DNA of 64,000 nt from positions 6,145,501-6,209,500 of the forward strand of contig CP114493.1 in the NCBI GenBank assembly GCA_027186245.1. Direction: 5' to 3'. The position numbers and the translations under genes were made by a program. The notes below the pieces were generated by a model. It had not been told where the DNA came from. It worked only from the letters and a program-made list of their open reading frames with translations, and searched no databases. The stretch comes from Coriaria nepalensis (Eukaryota; Streptophyta; Magnoliopsida; Cucurbitales; Coriariaceae). Positions 11,447 to 23,080 of the stretch are shown piece by piece (position 1 is the stretch's first letter; each line of letters starts with the position of its first letter).

Positions 11447-12658
11447 AATTTCCTTCCCAAACTCAAACACTCGCTCTCTCTCACCCTCCAACACTACCTC
11501 CCTCTTGCCGGAACCATCATCTGGCCCAACCACTCCTACAAGCCCATCATCACTTTCAGTCAGAACAGCGTTGTTTCACTCACCGTAGCTCAATCCCATA
11601 ACTCTGATAGCTTCACCCGTCTGTCTAATATGAGCCTCTGTGAAGCCGCCACATGTCATCCTCTCTTACCTAGATTGGAGGTGACCGATGAACAAGCTCA
11701 AGTCATCTCACTGCAGATCACACTATTTCCGAACTCTGGCTTCTCCGTTGGAATCTCTACCCACCATGCTGCTCTTGACGGGAATTCTTCCACTATGTTT
11801 ATGAAATCTTGGGCTCATATTTGCAAATCTTCCTCGCCAGTTCTGTCGTCTGAGTTAACTCCGTTTTACGACAGGTCGGTTATAAACGACCCACTTGGTC
11901 TCGATGAAATTTACGTTAAAGAGTGGTTGAATCATAAAGGCCCCAACAATAAAAGCTAGATGCCTATGCAGCTTGAAGTCCCGCCGGATTCAATTCGAGG
12001 ACCATTTGAGTTGACTCGTGAAAACATACAGAAATTAAGGAAAATAGTAATCGACGCCACATCACACGAGAAGCAGCAGCAGCAAAATCCCGTTCGCATA
12101 ACGACGTTTTCATTAGCAGTTGCTTATTTGTCGGTTTGTCTAGCAAAGGCATATGAAATGAGACAGATCACAAGCAAAATAATAGTTGGTGTAGCCATTG
12201 ATTTTAGGACTAGACTGAAACCTCCTGTACCGAAAACATACATTGGGAATTGTGTAGGGGGTCGTGTTGCAATTTCGGAGAGTAAAGAGCTGTTAGGTGA
12301 AAATGGAATAGTTGTGGGGGTAAAAGCAATCGATGAAGCTATAAGAGGTTTGATTAACGATGAGAATGAAAATGAAGACGGTGTTTTAAGTGGAGCTGAA
12401 AGATGGATTTCAGGGGTTTCAAATGTGGAGATTGATAGAGCATTAATCGGGCTCGCTGGCTCTCCGAGATTTGAGGTTTATAGTACTGATTTCGGTTGGG
12501 GAAGGCCCAAGAAAGTGGAGGTAACCTCCATTGATAAGACCGGAGCCGTTTCTGTATCGGAGAGTAGGAATAGTGGGGTTGGAGGGATTCAGTTTGGATT
12601 GGTTTTGAAGAGGTATGAAATGGAAGCTTTTGCTTCTCTCTTTCTTCAAGGTTTATAA
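11447..12658 (+). pseudogene. BAHD acyltransferase, 5'-truncated with one premature stop
   Basis: BAHD enzymes move acyl groups from CoA thioesters to alcohols or amines in the cytosol. This one is closest to the malonyltransferase-like clade acting on phenolic or flavonoid glycosides. The catalytic HXXXD is present as HHAALDG (about 11,766-11,786) and the structural DFGWG motif near 12,488-12,502. The frame runs from NFLPKLKHSLSLTLQHYL (11,447) to a TAA at 12,656-12,658. It has one in-frame TAG at 11,957-11,959, between the two halves of the fold, and no frameshift. About the first 50 residues of a normal BAHD protein, including the start region, are absent, and the upstream sequence is unrelated. 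There are about 400 codons, against roughly 450-460 in the family. The near-intact frame suggests inactivation was fairly recent. Confidence 0.85.
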
Positions 12659-14421
12659 GATGCCCTCTAGGTAGTTCACTATTTTTGTTTTTTCTGTTAT
12701 GATAATAATAAGGTGTGACTTCTGATGTTATAGTAATAAGTCAATGACATTGCATGATAATTTCTGTGCAATTCAAGATGAGATCACATGCATTATAAGC
12801 TTTGTCTTATCAAAAATATTGTTTTTCACTGTGATAATAATATTGTTTTTCTTGGAGAATTGAATCTAAGGACTACGCTAGCACAAAAAAAAAAAAAAAA
12901 GTGTAGATATCCTAGAATTACTGTCATTCAAATCTACCATTATCCAGCTTTGATTATTATATATCATGCTGTGAATGACCTGTTTAGCCTAAAAGACTTC
13001 AGATTCCTCATCTCCTCAGTAGAATATAGCATGGATCCCAACACTCTTTTAAGTCCCTTTCTCAATTCTTCATATATTAACAGACCAAATCGATGAAATC
13101 GTAATGTATAAAAGGTGCAAATCCGAACCGTGCGCCCGCACCTGAGCATGCCCGATCCAAGCATATGCAGTTCCCTCTTATAGGTCGATCACTTCCTGCA
13201 GAACGCAGCGGAGAAAAACCTTAGGAGTAATTGGAAAATAATGATGGACCAGTAGGTCGATAATCTCATATTAATGACAGTTTGATAGTAATAGCATAAA
13301 AAATGGCCATCATCTCAATAAGATATGAAAGACAAGTACAACAGTGACCTGCAGATGGGACTTTGTAAAGCTATCTGAATATTTTGGATTAAGAAGCATG
13401 AATTGAAGAAGACTTCTTCTCCTCCTCCTCCTCCTTCTCCGTCAATTTTCAGACAGTTTTCTTTATAAGAAAAAACCAGCAGATTGTTCGATTATCCAAT
13501 ACTAATAACAGAAATTTGACAAGAAAAATGAAACTGATTTGAGGAAGAAAAAACGTAAGCGCACCTCCAACATCGAAATTGGAATTTCCCAGATCACTAA
13601 TTTTATGCACTTCTTTCACTGGAACAATATAACCACTATTAATAACAATCACAATAGGCATTTATCCAAGAAAATATGAACCCTTCTGTAAACAAAATTA
13701 TTCCCGGATATTTTCGGTAACCAAACAGACCACAAATAAACGAGACGGAAATGAGTTGATCCTATTTCCAATATCTGATATAACGATCTTAGAAGTTTTG
13801 GAGAGGGATATTTGGAGGCTGTTAGGGTCTGATTGGCAGGTGAAGTTGTTTGCCTCTACGTGACCTCGCAATTACCCTGAAAGACATAAATGGGTAACAG
13901 TTGGCATATAAATGCTTGATTCAAAGGAACGATGGTAGATTTGGGTTCATGTCTGTGTTTACCGATTGCGATCGAAGAGGGAGACCGAGTCCGAGCAATC
14001 TTTGTTCGCGCCATAGACAGAGAGAGAGAGAGAGAGAAAGAGCGAGTGTAAAGTTTGAAGATAGAGGGTCGGCGGTTGTAAATAGGCGGGAACGAGAACT
14101 TTCTCGTCAATATTACAGTATGTATGGGTAGTTTCGACATTCCAGTACCTGCTTTTTCATTTTTGACTTTTGAACATCAACTTGAAAAATGATTTTTAGC
14201 GTTGACCAGATTTGTTTTAGTCAAATTCTGCATTCATAGATGATAGACCAGTGGGTTTCTTTTGGCGTGCAAATATTACTGTTTGTATGTACAAAACAAT
14301 AATCATAAAATCTGGGGCGTAGAGATGACATACATTATGCATACATGACCGTAGAGATGCAAATCTGAGCCGGCACAGGCACAGGCACCGGCACGGATAG
14401 TTGACACACTGACCGAGACCC
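12659..14421. other. No gene assigned
   Basis: Nothing here could be matched to a known gene. On minus there is an open stretch at 13,856-14,140 containing a possible start MARTKIARTRSPSSIAIGK, followed by a possible donor after TTTCAG. I could not build a convincing multi-exon model from it. Low-complexity tracts lie at about 12,884-12,900 (A), 13,400-13,440 (CTT/CTC) and 14,020-14,040 (GA). A GGCACAGGCACAGGCACC run is near 14,373-14,391. Confidence 0.4.
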
Positions 14422-15195
14422 TCAGTCAACACCGCAAGGAAGAAGAAAATGTTGCAAATACTTTAAACCATCCTCTAAACCCACATACCTCCAATTCACT
14501 ACGCTCAAAATCCCCAAACTCACTTTACCTATCCCTCTTCTACAACTACAGGACACTCCCAACTTTACATCTGCAACGATCCCGCTCGTGGCCCTGCCGC
14601 CCAAGGAGCAACCCGGGGGCAAAGGAAGTTCCTCCGAGAACCACCCTTCACCGCTTTTTGCCCCACCACCTGACAATTTGACCTTGCCAACACAATCCAT
14701 CATGGTGAAGACCCCTCTCCATCCTTCCAAAACCACGTTCCACACCACCCTCACTTCCTCTAGAGAGGATAACTCTTCCTCTTCCTGCCCTTTAACATTT
14801 ATATCGAACTTAAACAATCCATTTGGATCGACCATCAGTTCACCGCCGGTCTTTACCACGCTGGCATTGATGTTGTGGGTGGAGGTTTTGATAATGATGG
14901 TGAAGAGGAGGTTGGAGAGGGATAGTTGAGGTTTTAACCGCACTTGGCTGCGACGCTTGGCGGCAATGTGGCCAAGGGCGTAGAGGCGGCGATAGGGTGG
15001 TTTTGGGGCGATGGTGGTGGGGAGGGAAGGGAAATGGGTGGTGCAAAGGGGCTCCCAAAGGTTGTCAGAGGACAAGGAAAGGGACCATGATTTGCAGACA
15101 CATGAGGATAAGGCTAATGTTTTTGGGTTAAGAAGAGGAGCAACTAAACCGAACAGTAGTTCCCAATTTGGAGGAGATGAGACAGAAACCATCAT
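14422..15195 (-). CDS. F-box protein, At5g04010-like
   Basis: This intronless frame gives 257 residues. An F-box at about residues 8-50 (PPNWELLFGLVAPLLNPKTL, then SSCVCKSWS and NLWEPLC) would bind SKP1 in an SCF ubiquitin ligase. The rest has no named substrate-binding repeats such as Kelch or LRR. It contains acidic and Gly-rich loops (GQEEEELSS) and a Cys-rich VSCSCRRGIGKVSLGIL segment. It resembles the small plant group annotated after Arabidopsis At5g04010. I chose the first methionine because the F-box follows directly; a second Met at position 2 is equally possible. The frame is intact. The substrate is unknown. Confidence 0.8.
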   Translation of the reverse strand: MMVSVSSPPNWELLFGLVAPLLNPKTLALSSCVCKSWSLSLSSDNLWEPLCTTHFPSLPTTIAPKPPYRRLYALGHIAAKRRSQVRLKPQLSLSNLLFTIIIKTSTHNINASVVKTGGELMVDPNGLFKFDINVKGQEEEELSSLEEVRVVWNVVLEGWRGVFTMMDCVGKVKLSGGGAKSGEGWFSEELPLPPGCSLGGRATSGIVADVKLGVSCSCRRGIGKVSLGILSVVNWRYVGLEDGLKYLQHFLLPCGVD

Positions 15196-16242
15196 CCAAG
15201 GGATTCAGTTCGACCATGATATCTGAAACTGCTGCAAGTTTTTATGGGTTGTAAAAGGGTTTGTGGGTGGCACGAGACACGTGGAAGAAGAGGGTATTCT
15301 GCATGATTCTTGTTTGCCACTTAAGACAGGACTGGTCACCATTTGCCACTTCACTGCACAGTCAACATTACCTCCTTTCAATTTTGATTTTTCTGTTTTC
15401 TGGTCTGGATTATTGACTTCCACCTGTATATAATCCAAAAAATTTGAGCCAACCAATCAATCTAACCTATGAATGTTAACCACCCACCCACCTTAACTTG
15501 ACAAGCCTAAAAATTTACGTCTATTTCTTTATAAAATCCCTGTTCAAAAAGCAGAGGATGAAAACAGAGCTCCAGAAGAAGTAACAAATGGTGGAGATCT
15601 CCCAAAACGCACCGCATCCATACATTCCCAGACAATTGAAACTAGTAGGAAAATATCAAAGACAGCGCCTTCTCATACGCTGGCGAGCACTTTCTTAATA
15701 AGAAAATGGCAATACAATAATACATAGATATGGTTAATACTGATTCTTAATAAGAAAACGGCAGGGAAAGAGTATAGCAAAGGTGATTCAAGGTAAGCTG
15801 CAAGGGACACTATCATTGTTACCCTAGAAGCACTCACTTCAGTTACAGTGGTTCCAGCTTGCATTTTGGCAATGTATGTTCTAACCAAGGAAAAGTCATA
15901 TTGCTACATAATTCAATTTCCTATTTCTTTGGGGCAGCTCTATGGGACTTTCTTATACATTATTTCATTTTTCTTGTAAAGTGATAACTTTGCGTACAAC
16001 GTCTTTCTACATGCTTTCTGGCTAATAATACCTGCCCTCATTGCCGTTCGGTCTTGGAAGAAGATTTCTGCTATAGTCGACATTCATCATGGCCAGAAAA
16101 AATCAAAAGTCTGTTGAGATTAGTCGAGACAATCAGTTTTCATGTACTTTCACTTCTGTAACTTTGATTGAATCAAAAGAATTAAAATGGCTCGCCTGCA
16201 ATGCTTTGATGCTGTCACAAGCAGATCCTGTTGCATTTGATT
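15196..16242. other. Intergenic, no gene seen
   Basis: About 1 kb between the F-box start and the BPG2 stop codon. It would hold the F-box promoter and the BPG2 3' UTR. ORFs on either strand lack homology. Confidence 0.5.
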
Positions 16243-18421
16243 TTAAGCAGACAACTCTAGAAGAGAATCTGCACTGTCTTGAATCTTTTTCCTTCTTTGA
16301 GCTTCAAGATTAGACTCACTAGCAATGGCATCAGATATAGCTTTCGGTAGCCAAAACCCAGGTCTCTCTAGAAACGGGGCCCGGTCAAGAACCAAAGGTT
16401 CTCTAACAGATATTTCAATTCCATCATATATCCATAATGACAAGGTAGCTTCCCCTTTAAGACCTATAGAAAACCAGCCTAAACCAGCTGCAGCTATATC
16501 AATGCTATTCACATCCCAACTAGTTCCAGAAACCTTGACCTCTCGCTCTTTCCATTGACCCAATTCAGACACACGGTCTTGACCAATTGGCGGCTGCAAG
16601 AAAACGTTCACTTCTGTTAAATCCTCACGCCTTCTTTTTTTTTTGGGGGGGGGGGGGGGTAATGAAATGAATCGAAGTAAATTACCTGCAACCTAACACC
16701 AACATGTTTCTTCCACATTTCATCAGAATTTTCAATCTTTCCCATATGTAAAGAAATGTTTGGAGATGACCAAACTGTAACATAGATTGTATCCACAGAA
16801 GCATTATTAAGGTCAAGTCTCATCAACCCACCAACATGTATGGCTTGCCCTACCTGAAATTATCAAAGCATTAGAACTCAAACTCAAACCATGAACATAT
16901 ATTAATTATAAAACAGGATCTCAACTTGCCTTCATTCTATATGTCCGAGGTTGTAGCTCCTTTCGAATTTCAACCATTTTCTGCTCTTCCCTATTCAATC
17001 TCATTGACACTAGATATGGATGAAGCAACCCAGGAGTATCAAACAACTTCGCCTTGGCCGATAAAATCCCTCCAATTCTCAATATTCCTAGTGTAGTCCC
17101 AGGCACAGGAGCTTCCGTGAGCTTCATAACTTTCGCCCCTTCTTTCTTTGCAAGGGCATTGATCAAGGTAGACTTCCCTGCATTTTGAGCCCCTATAACC
17201 CACACGTTCCCACGTGGGCCCGCCAATTCCTTGATGAAGGACAAAAGATTCCTCACCCCCATATCCTTCCGAGAACTAACCATATTAACTCCAGTTAGTT
17301 TCGGGCACCCACTTGCCCTAGCGCGGTGCCGGACCCACTTGTCTAACCTGGTAGGAGAGACTTGGGAAGGAAGGAGGTCAACCTTTGTGGCTACTAGCAC
17401 AAGCTTTGGTAATCTTTTACAAAGCTTAGAGTCCATTTTACTTTCTTCCAATGCCTTGAACAATGATTGAGCAGCTCGTTTAGGGAATGATCCCTCAAAG
17501 TCAACACAGTCAACGACCATTACTACAACTGTAGTGTTCGAGTTTGAAGTTGGTTTCATTAAACGAGTTGCTATTAGCCTATTAAAATCGAAATCAGGTA
17601 TAAGGTTCTCTGCAGCTTGATTCTTTACCTGACCATAGTTTCTTAAGGAATGGCACCTAGCACATACTGTTACCTCTTCTTTCTCCTTTTGAGCTTCTCT
17701 AGCTATCCTCTTCTTTTCGGATTTTGATACTTTCTTCTTCCCTGCCTTCTCTATAGTCTCCTCTGTAATGTTTCCATATCCGACTCCAACTGGAGCAAAT
17801 CCATCAAGCTCTGCATCATCCTCTTCTTCCTCCATAAGTCTAGCTTCCAACTCACCAGCATCATCCCATTTAAATACATCTTCTACTTCATCGCTTTCTT
17901 CCAATTCTCCATCACTATCATCCATTGACGCCTCCAAATCACCATCAAACCCATCAAATTCACCATCTATATCATCCTCATCCGCTGAAAACTTTGTCTC
18001 TGTCGATTTTCTTTCCTTATAATACCCAGGAAGGTTTGGATCCTTATCTTGCATAAACACTCCACATCCTGGACATACATCTCCATATTTCTCATCCTCA
18101 TCTCTCCCCTCACTCAAAATCGGTTTCCTCATCCTATTTTTTCCCTGAAATCGTTGACTTGTATCACTAATTGATTGGCATTTCACAGAAAAACTAGCAA
18201 ACAGAAGTTTCGTGCTCTGTTTCTTCCCCCCTGCATTCAATCCTGAGAAAGCAAGTGCTTTTGAAAAATGAGTTTTTCCAAAGAGGGAAATGAATATAGA
18301 AAAGGAAAATTGTAAATTTACCTGGAAAGGGATGAAGTGGGCCGAGTGGCTTCACTTGTAGAGTGGTGTTGGACGGGAGCTTCAGACTTAGCCTGGTAGC
18401 TGATAATAATAGAGTTGTCAT
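16243..18421 (-). CDS. BPG2: Circularly permuted plastid GTPase BPG2 (YqeH family)
   Basis: BPG2 is a chloroplast GTPase needed for plastid rRNA processing and greening, known from a brassinazole-insensitive pale-green mutant. I read four exons: 18322-18421, 16930-18242, 16686-16853 and 16243-16593, giving 643 residues. After a transit-like N-terminus come two zinc-binding pairs, CPGC (about 90-93) and CARC (about 227-230), separated by a strongly acidic linker. The GTPase motifs are in permuted order: G4 TKVD (about 319), G5 SSRKD (about 356), G1 GAQNAGKST (about 384), G3 DTPG (about 435). The C-terminal region ends GFWLPKAISDAI followed by a basic tail. Intron 2 (16,854-16,929) has a GC donor (AAG|GCAAGT) and an ordinary AG acceptor. 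No in-frame GT alternative exists there. The start is the ATG at 18,419-18,421. Confidence 0.92.
16645..16659. repeat. Poly(G) run in the last BPG2 intron
   Basis: Fifteen G preceded by ten T on plus, so a C tract followed by an A tract in the transcript. It lies within intron 16,594-16,685. Confidence 0.9.
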
Positions 18422-18517
18422 GCCTTCCACCAGTAACGGCGGAGCTTTCCGAGCTCCTGTGGTGAAGATAAGGAGCGGGATAAAATATGGTTATCGAATT
18501 TGCAGAGGAGAGAAATG

Positions 18518-18579
<62 letters not shown>
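18518..18579. repeat. Compound (GT)n(GA)n microsatellite
   Basis: About 14 GT units run straight into about 16 GA units. It lies roughly 100 bp upstream of the BPG2 start codon, so probably in the 5' UTR or core promoter. It is likely to vary in length between individuals. Confidence 0.95.
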
Positions 18580-18581
<2 letters not shown>

Positions 18582-18599
18582 TTAAGAATATTGGAACAT

Positions 18600-20888
18600 T
18601 AAAAGAAAGGAGGAGACTAGAGAGGAATTCGGGCCAACTGGAAAGGGCGTTAAGTTGTATATGTTTGGGCCTCAAGGCCCAAAATGACATTCCGAAAAAA
18701 TTAGAAAAGCCTTTTATTTGGGCCCAGGACCAAAAATAGCCCAAAATAAAGTCGGGTACTGACCGAAATTACTAACGACATTTTGCAAGTGACGGTGGAC
18801 GATCTTACCTTGCATTAATGATTAAATTATAAATGATTCAGTAATTAAATTATAAATGATCTCCTATTAATTAATTCAGTTAACATCGCATGCGTGCAAT
18901 GGCCCGCCGGTAGCCCACCCACCGGTCATGTAGTAATAGTAATTAAAAATTAAAAATAAATAAAATATTATCAAACTCTAATAATAAATTAAATTTACTT
19001 TATTTAATATATATTTAAAATAATGTCTAATGAATTTCCACTTCAAATCTCTTTCAATCTCACATAAAAAGAAAAAATCAACCATCATCATGTTCAGGGG
19101 ATATAAAATTAAAGCAAGCCGTTCAGTTCTTATCTATTTTTTTTATATTTATTTTTATAATAATATTTTAATTATTTATTTTGATATAAAAATTAAAGAA
19201 GTGTTGTATTAAAAATTTAAAAAAATAATTAAGTATGTAATTTATATTATATAATTTTAAATATAATTTATTTATGAATCCTATTTATTTCTTTTTTTTT
19301 CACGACCTCGTTCTCTTTTATTTTTTATGAATGTTGACCACTACCAATATTAGGCATTATTACATCATCACTTTTGCTCCAATATCTTCCATAGTGAAGT
19401 CGTCACCTTTATTGACGACGAACGAATATCGGATATTCAATGTCATTTGGTGAGTTCTCTTCATTTGAGTTAAGACCAAGTTTTCGATCTAATTTATCAA
19501 TTCAGACTGAGTTCTCGATCTAAAATGATAAATACATAGTTTATATCCTTCAAAATCGAATTCTCGATATAGAAAGTAGTTACCATGTATATTCTTTTAC
19601 ACCAAAAACTCGATTTAGATCGAGTTCTCGATCTTGAAAGATAGAGACCATATATCTGTCATTTTAGACTGAAAACTCGATATGAATTTTTAGTCTACAG
19701 ATTGAATATCGATTTCAAAATTTTAGATTCAGATTTATAGAAGTGCCCGGTATAAAATGTAAATAAAAAAAAAATTCTTTAATTATTCACTATTTAACTT
19801 TTGAATTTAAACTCACAAATCCAGATTAGTCAAAAAATTTGAATATCAATAACTATCATTAATATTTAAAAAACTAAGAGAGAAAAAATTGTAATTATAA
19901 AAAAAATTAAAACGAAAATTTAATTAAATAAAATTAATATTTAAATCGAAAAAATAAAAATTAAATCGGCCTATCATAAGGAATATGCTTGTAGCATATT
20001 TCATTATAATGACGAAATTGTATTTTCTCGAGGGTTCTTAGATTCGTATATTCTTTCTAATTTTCAACCGTCAAAACTTGGAAACCTGGCCATCCCTTTA
20101 AAAAAAAAATATATATATATATATATTATGATTTAAACCTTCAGGCACGCGAGAACCGTCAAAAATTTAATATAAATTATTATTATTATATTTATTGCAT
20201 GCTAATTATTATAAACAAAATTATTGTACGCCAAACCAGACTTGACTGACTATACCTTGTTGTGACGTAACAAAACTGAATAGCATACATAATTTATTAT
20301 ATTAATTATTATATTTTGATTTAATACGTAATATAAATTTATTTATTTTTTGTTTTTGATCAAGTAAATAAAAGATCGAATATTTTTACCCTAGAAAATT
20401 AGTTAAATATCATTTAAATAAAATTATTAATTAATTAAATAATAATTTTATTAAAATTCAATTGTAAAGAATTTTGAATTTTATCCTTACTATTTACTTG
20501 TTCACTTTTTTTGATCTTTACACCTTTCAATATTAAGAAATAAGAGTAAAAAAGCAACGACTTTAATGACATTCCTATATCTGTATTTTTTACTTCTTGT
20601 TCGACAACATCAAATTTAACCTTCATTTTTCTCCATTAGACCCTTCTTGCCTCCATTAAAACATAAACAAAAACAGTAATGAAAAAAACATAAGTACTAA
20701 ATTCATACTGTTAATCTGTGTTTCTCGGTACATATATATATAATTCATAGAGAAAAATATAAAACAATTCGATCTCTCGTTATATATATACGAGGAGATT
20801 AGCGATTTGTCTAAGAAAAAAAACTGGAGAAACAAACAGAGAAAATTTATGGTACTGATTAAAAATGTAGCCACAAGAATTATACAAT
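18600..20888. other. AT-rich intergenic with a short-motif array
   Basis: No gene is seen. Between about 19,475 and 19,700 a motif like GAGTTCTCGATCTA recurs at least five times in both orientations (near 19,482, 19,511, 19,560, 19,615-19,640 and 19,675), spaced by roughly 30-60 bases. The rest is A+T-rich, with a TA run near 20,110-20,128. Confidence 0.5.
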
Positions 20889-21158
20889 TCAAGAAGACGT
20901 CTTCGTCGACTCCGATTCATCTTCTGGGTTGATCCACTGCAACCAATACTCAGAAAACTGATTCTGTGAAAACTTCAGGTTTCTACGTTGGACAGGCTCG
21001 TAATTTGCCTTCATTTTGTCAGCTTCGCCGATCGGAGTTTTGAGCGGAGCAACGAGTGCCTTATTGGCGGTAATTTCCGGAGCCATCGCAGGCAGCGGAG
21101 GAGTAGTACGAGGGTAGAGGAAATCAGTGGGAAAGAACTTGTACTGGAGACCTGCCAT
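20889..21158 (-). CDS. Small plant protein, MAGLQY family (copy A)
   Basis: This encodes 89 residues. I do not recognise a described function. The N-terminus MAGLQYKFFPTDFLYPR is almost identical to that of copy B 1.5 kb away (MAGLQYYFFPTDFFYPR), while the rest differs. Copy A continues with a Pro/Ala-rich middle and an acidic tail (NPEDESESTKTSS). There is no signal peptide or obvious membrane segment. An ATG exists further upstream in frame, but the conserved MAGLQ start is clearly the better choice. Conservation of only the first 17 or so residues suggests a short functional motif there. Confidence 0.7.
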   Translation of the reverse strand: MAGLQYKFFPTDFLYPRTTPPLPAMAPEITANKALVAPLKTPIGEADKMKANYEPVQRRNLKFSQNQFSEYWLQWINPEDESESTKTSS

Positions 21159-22449
21159 GAAACTCGAAGAGAGCGAGAGAGCAGAGATATATATGTATAT
21201 ATGTTTTTTTTTTTTTTTCTTGACTTGTAAAGTGATAATGAGGTGCACTTATTTGGGTTATATTTATAGAGGAAGACAGAGGGTTGTTTGGCTACGACTT
21301 TTAGTTAAGCCTTATTAGGTTGATATTGAACGCACGCTCAATACTTTTTTTCCCAACGAATTTTAAACGGCGTTTGATGGAAATAGAGATGTGGGCCCAT
21401 CAATTACTATATATATATATATATATATGTATGTATAGCTTTGTTTCTATACAAATGAACATCATTCCGTACGTAGAGATTGTTCGTTCGTTCGTTCGTT
21501 CGTTCTTGTTGATTTGGACACTTGTTTCTGCCTTGTGCTGCTTAGTTATTATAACTATTATGATTCATAATCTTAGTTTAAAACTAATTTACATTGTAAT
21601 TAACCCTGATTAGATCACTCTAATTCCCTAAGTAATTATTTAAACTTATTCTCAGCACTCTCTTATACCAAAAAAGTTGGGATTCAGTTTTGCGTAGCTA
21701 ATAAGCTAATGAAAAACACGTTCCTCGTTTTCACAGCGCGTTTAGAACATTTTCAGAAGGATCTGGATTCGAGATTCTCGGCGACAGAATTGGTACTACT
21801 TAAAACATGCTATATGGCTAATGAAAAACACGTGCCTCTATTTTGTTAAATTCTTAAAACATGTAGAACAGTTCTATAATTTTATTTATTTTTTCCTAAT
21901 ATTATGTTAATTTCTCAAACAAATCCAAAATGAGATTGGATTCAATATAAACTAAGTGATTACGGATTAAATAGATCTATAATTCTTCTTAATCCGACCG
22001 TTCGTATTAATCGGCTAAATATAAACCGTAATCCAAAATATGAATAGTTGAATTTTCTACAAATGAATCACAACTCTTTATCTATTTGATCTGCATAATC
22101 AATCCAGTCTCTTCCAAAACGTGAGGATGCGATAATCTTAAAATAATATTTTAAAATCTCAATTAGTAATCCAATATTGAAGTCAAACACTCAAAGTTGA
22201 ACCAGGGAGCAATCTTGAAAAATTCCCCAAGCAATTCGTCAAATATATAAAACAATAAAAAAATTAAAAAAAATAATGAAAAATCAGATACATGTGTTTA
22301 ATGCATTCGATTGAAACAACTACATGGAATCAAGTAAGAATCTAAACTGAAACTCTGTTTCATGATTAAACTGTTTATCTTTGTACTAACAGATCAAACT
22401 AAGATTCTACAAAATCGTATAAAATTTGTTGGAAAGTTATTCCCCAATC
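21159..22449. other. Intergenic between MAGLQY copies A and B
   Basis: This includes a TA repeat at about 21,410-21,428 and a (TTCG)n tract at 21,482-21,505. From about 22,131 it belongs to a segmental duplication shared with 23,456 onward. No other gene is seen. Confidence 0.6.
21482..21505. repeat. (GTTC)n tetranucleotide microsatellite
   Basis: Six perfect units of GTTC, lying upstream of MAGLQY copy A. Confidence 0.9.
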
Positions 22450-23080
22450 TCAGAACGTAGATTTTCTTCGACGGTTCTCGGATTTGATCACATAAGGAGG
22501 TAGAACTGTCGCTTTACATGAAAGCGAAGCATGAAGTAACTTATCCTTGCCTTCGCCTGTATACCTAACAATAGCCGTCGACTTTGATCTTTGATCAGAT
22601 GGATTTCCGGCGCCGTTGCTGTCTGCTTTCGTAGTGGCGGGAAGAGTTGGATTCACAGATACGTCAGACTTTGGAGGTCTAGGGTAGAAGAAATCGGTGG
22701 GGAAGAAGTAGTATTGAAGACCAGCCATTGATCTTTTTGATCGATACAAGCTCTCTTAATCGAAGTGTTCACTGTTCTAGTTAGAAATCCTAATGTTGAT
22801 GACAGAAGATATATATATATATATAGATATACATATATAGCAAAAGCAATACGAGTTACAAGGGCAGGAAGGAGTAGGTCAAGAAACTGGTCTCCCAATT
22901 CTATTAGACTTTGGTTTCCTAAATAATAGTAAACAGTCAAAACAGATGTTCGTATAAATATTATTTTTATTATTTTTAATTGGTTTTTAACTCCCTTAAA
23001 TTATCAAAAAGCTCAGTTTTATCCCCTTGGGTTTTAAAATAATATTTATGATATTTTTAAATTACTACGTAACGTAACTA
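22131..23080. repeat. Segmental tandem duplication, left copy (contains MAGLQY copy B)
   Basis: Shared words with the right copy include CAATATTGAAGTCAAA, GAAACAACTACATGG, AGATTCTACAAAATCG and AATTGGTTTTTAACTCCC, all in the same order and orientation. The duplication therefore covers the gene plus several hundred bases on both sides. Confidence 0.8.
22450..22728 (-). CDS. Small plant protein, MAGLQY family (copy B)
   Basis: This encodes 92 residues, function not recognised. It starts MAGLQYYFFPTDFFYPRP, then has a Ser/Thr/Pro-rich middle (NPTLPATTKADSNGAGN). It ends with a second block, IVRYTGEGKDKLLHASLSC, and a basic tail (KSENRRRKSTF). The decayed copy C keeps the same two blocks, so both were probably under selection. 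The start is fixed by the match to copy A. There is no targeting signal. Confidence 0.7.
   Translation of the reverse strand: MAGLQYYFFPTDFFYPRPPKSDVSVNPTLPATTKADSNGAGNPSDQRSKSTAIVRYTGEGKDKLLHASLSCKATVLPPYVIKSENRRRKSTF

Noticed and set aside
13000..13164. Minus-strand peptide GLLIYEELRKGLKRVLGSML resembling the histone H4 segment around GLIYEETRGVLK
   Set aside because: Only about ten identities over some 23 residues, with no histone-like sequence on either side and no matching frame beyond it. Too weak to call a histone relic.
13856..14140. Minus-strand ORF with MARTKIARTRS, at first sight like a histone H3 or CENH3 start
   Set aside because: The resemblance ends after about six residues. 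No histone-fold sequence follows in any frame within 1 kb. Left as unassigned.
17768..18022. Plus-strand Ser-rich ORF
   Set aside because: It is the antisense shadow of the acidic Asp/Glu region of BPG2.
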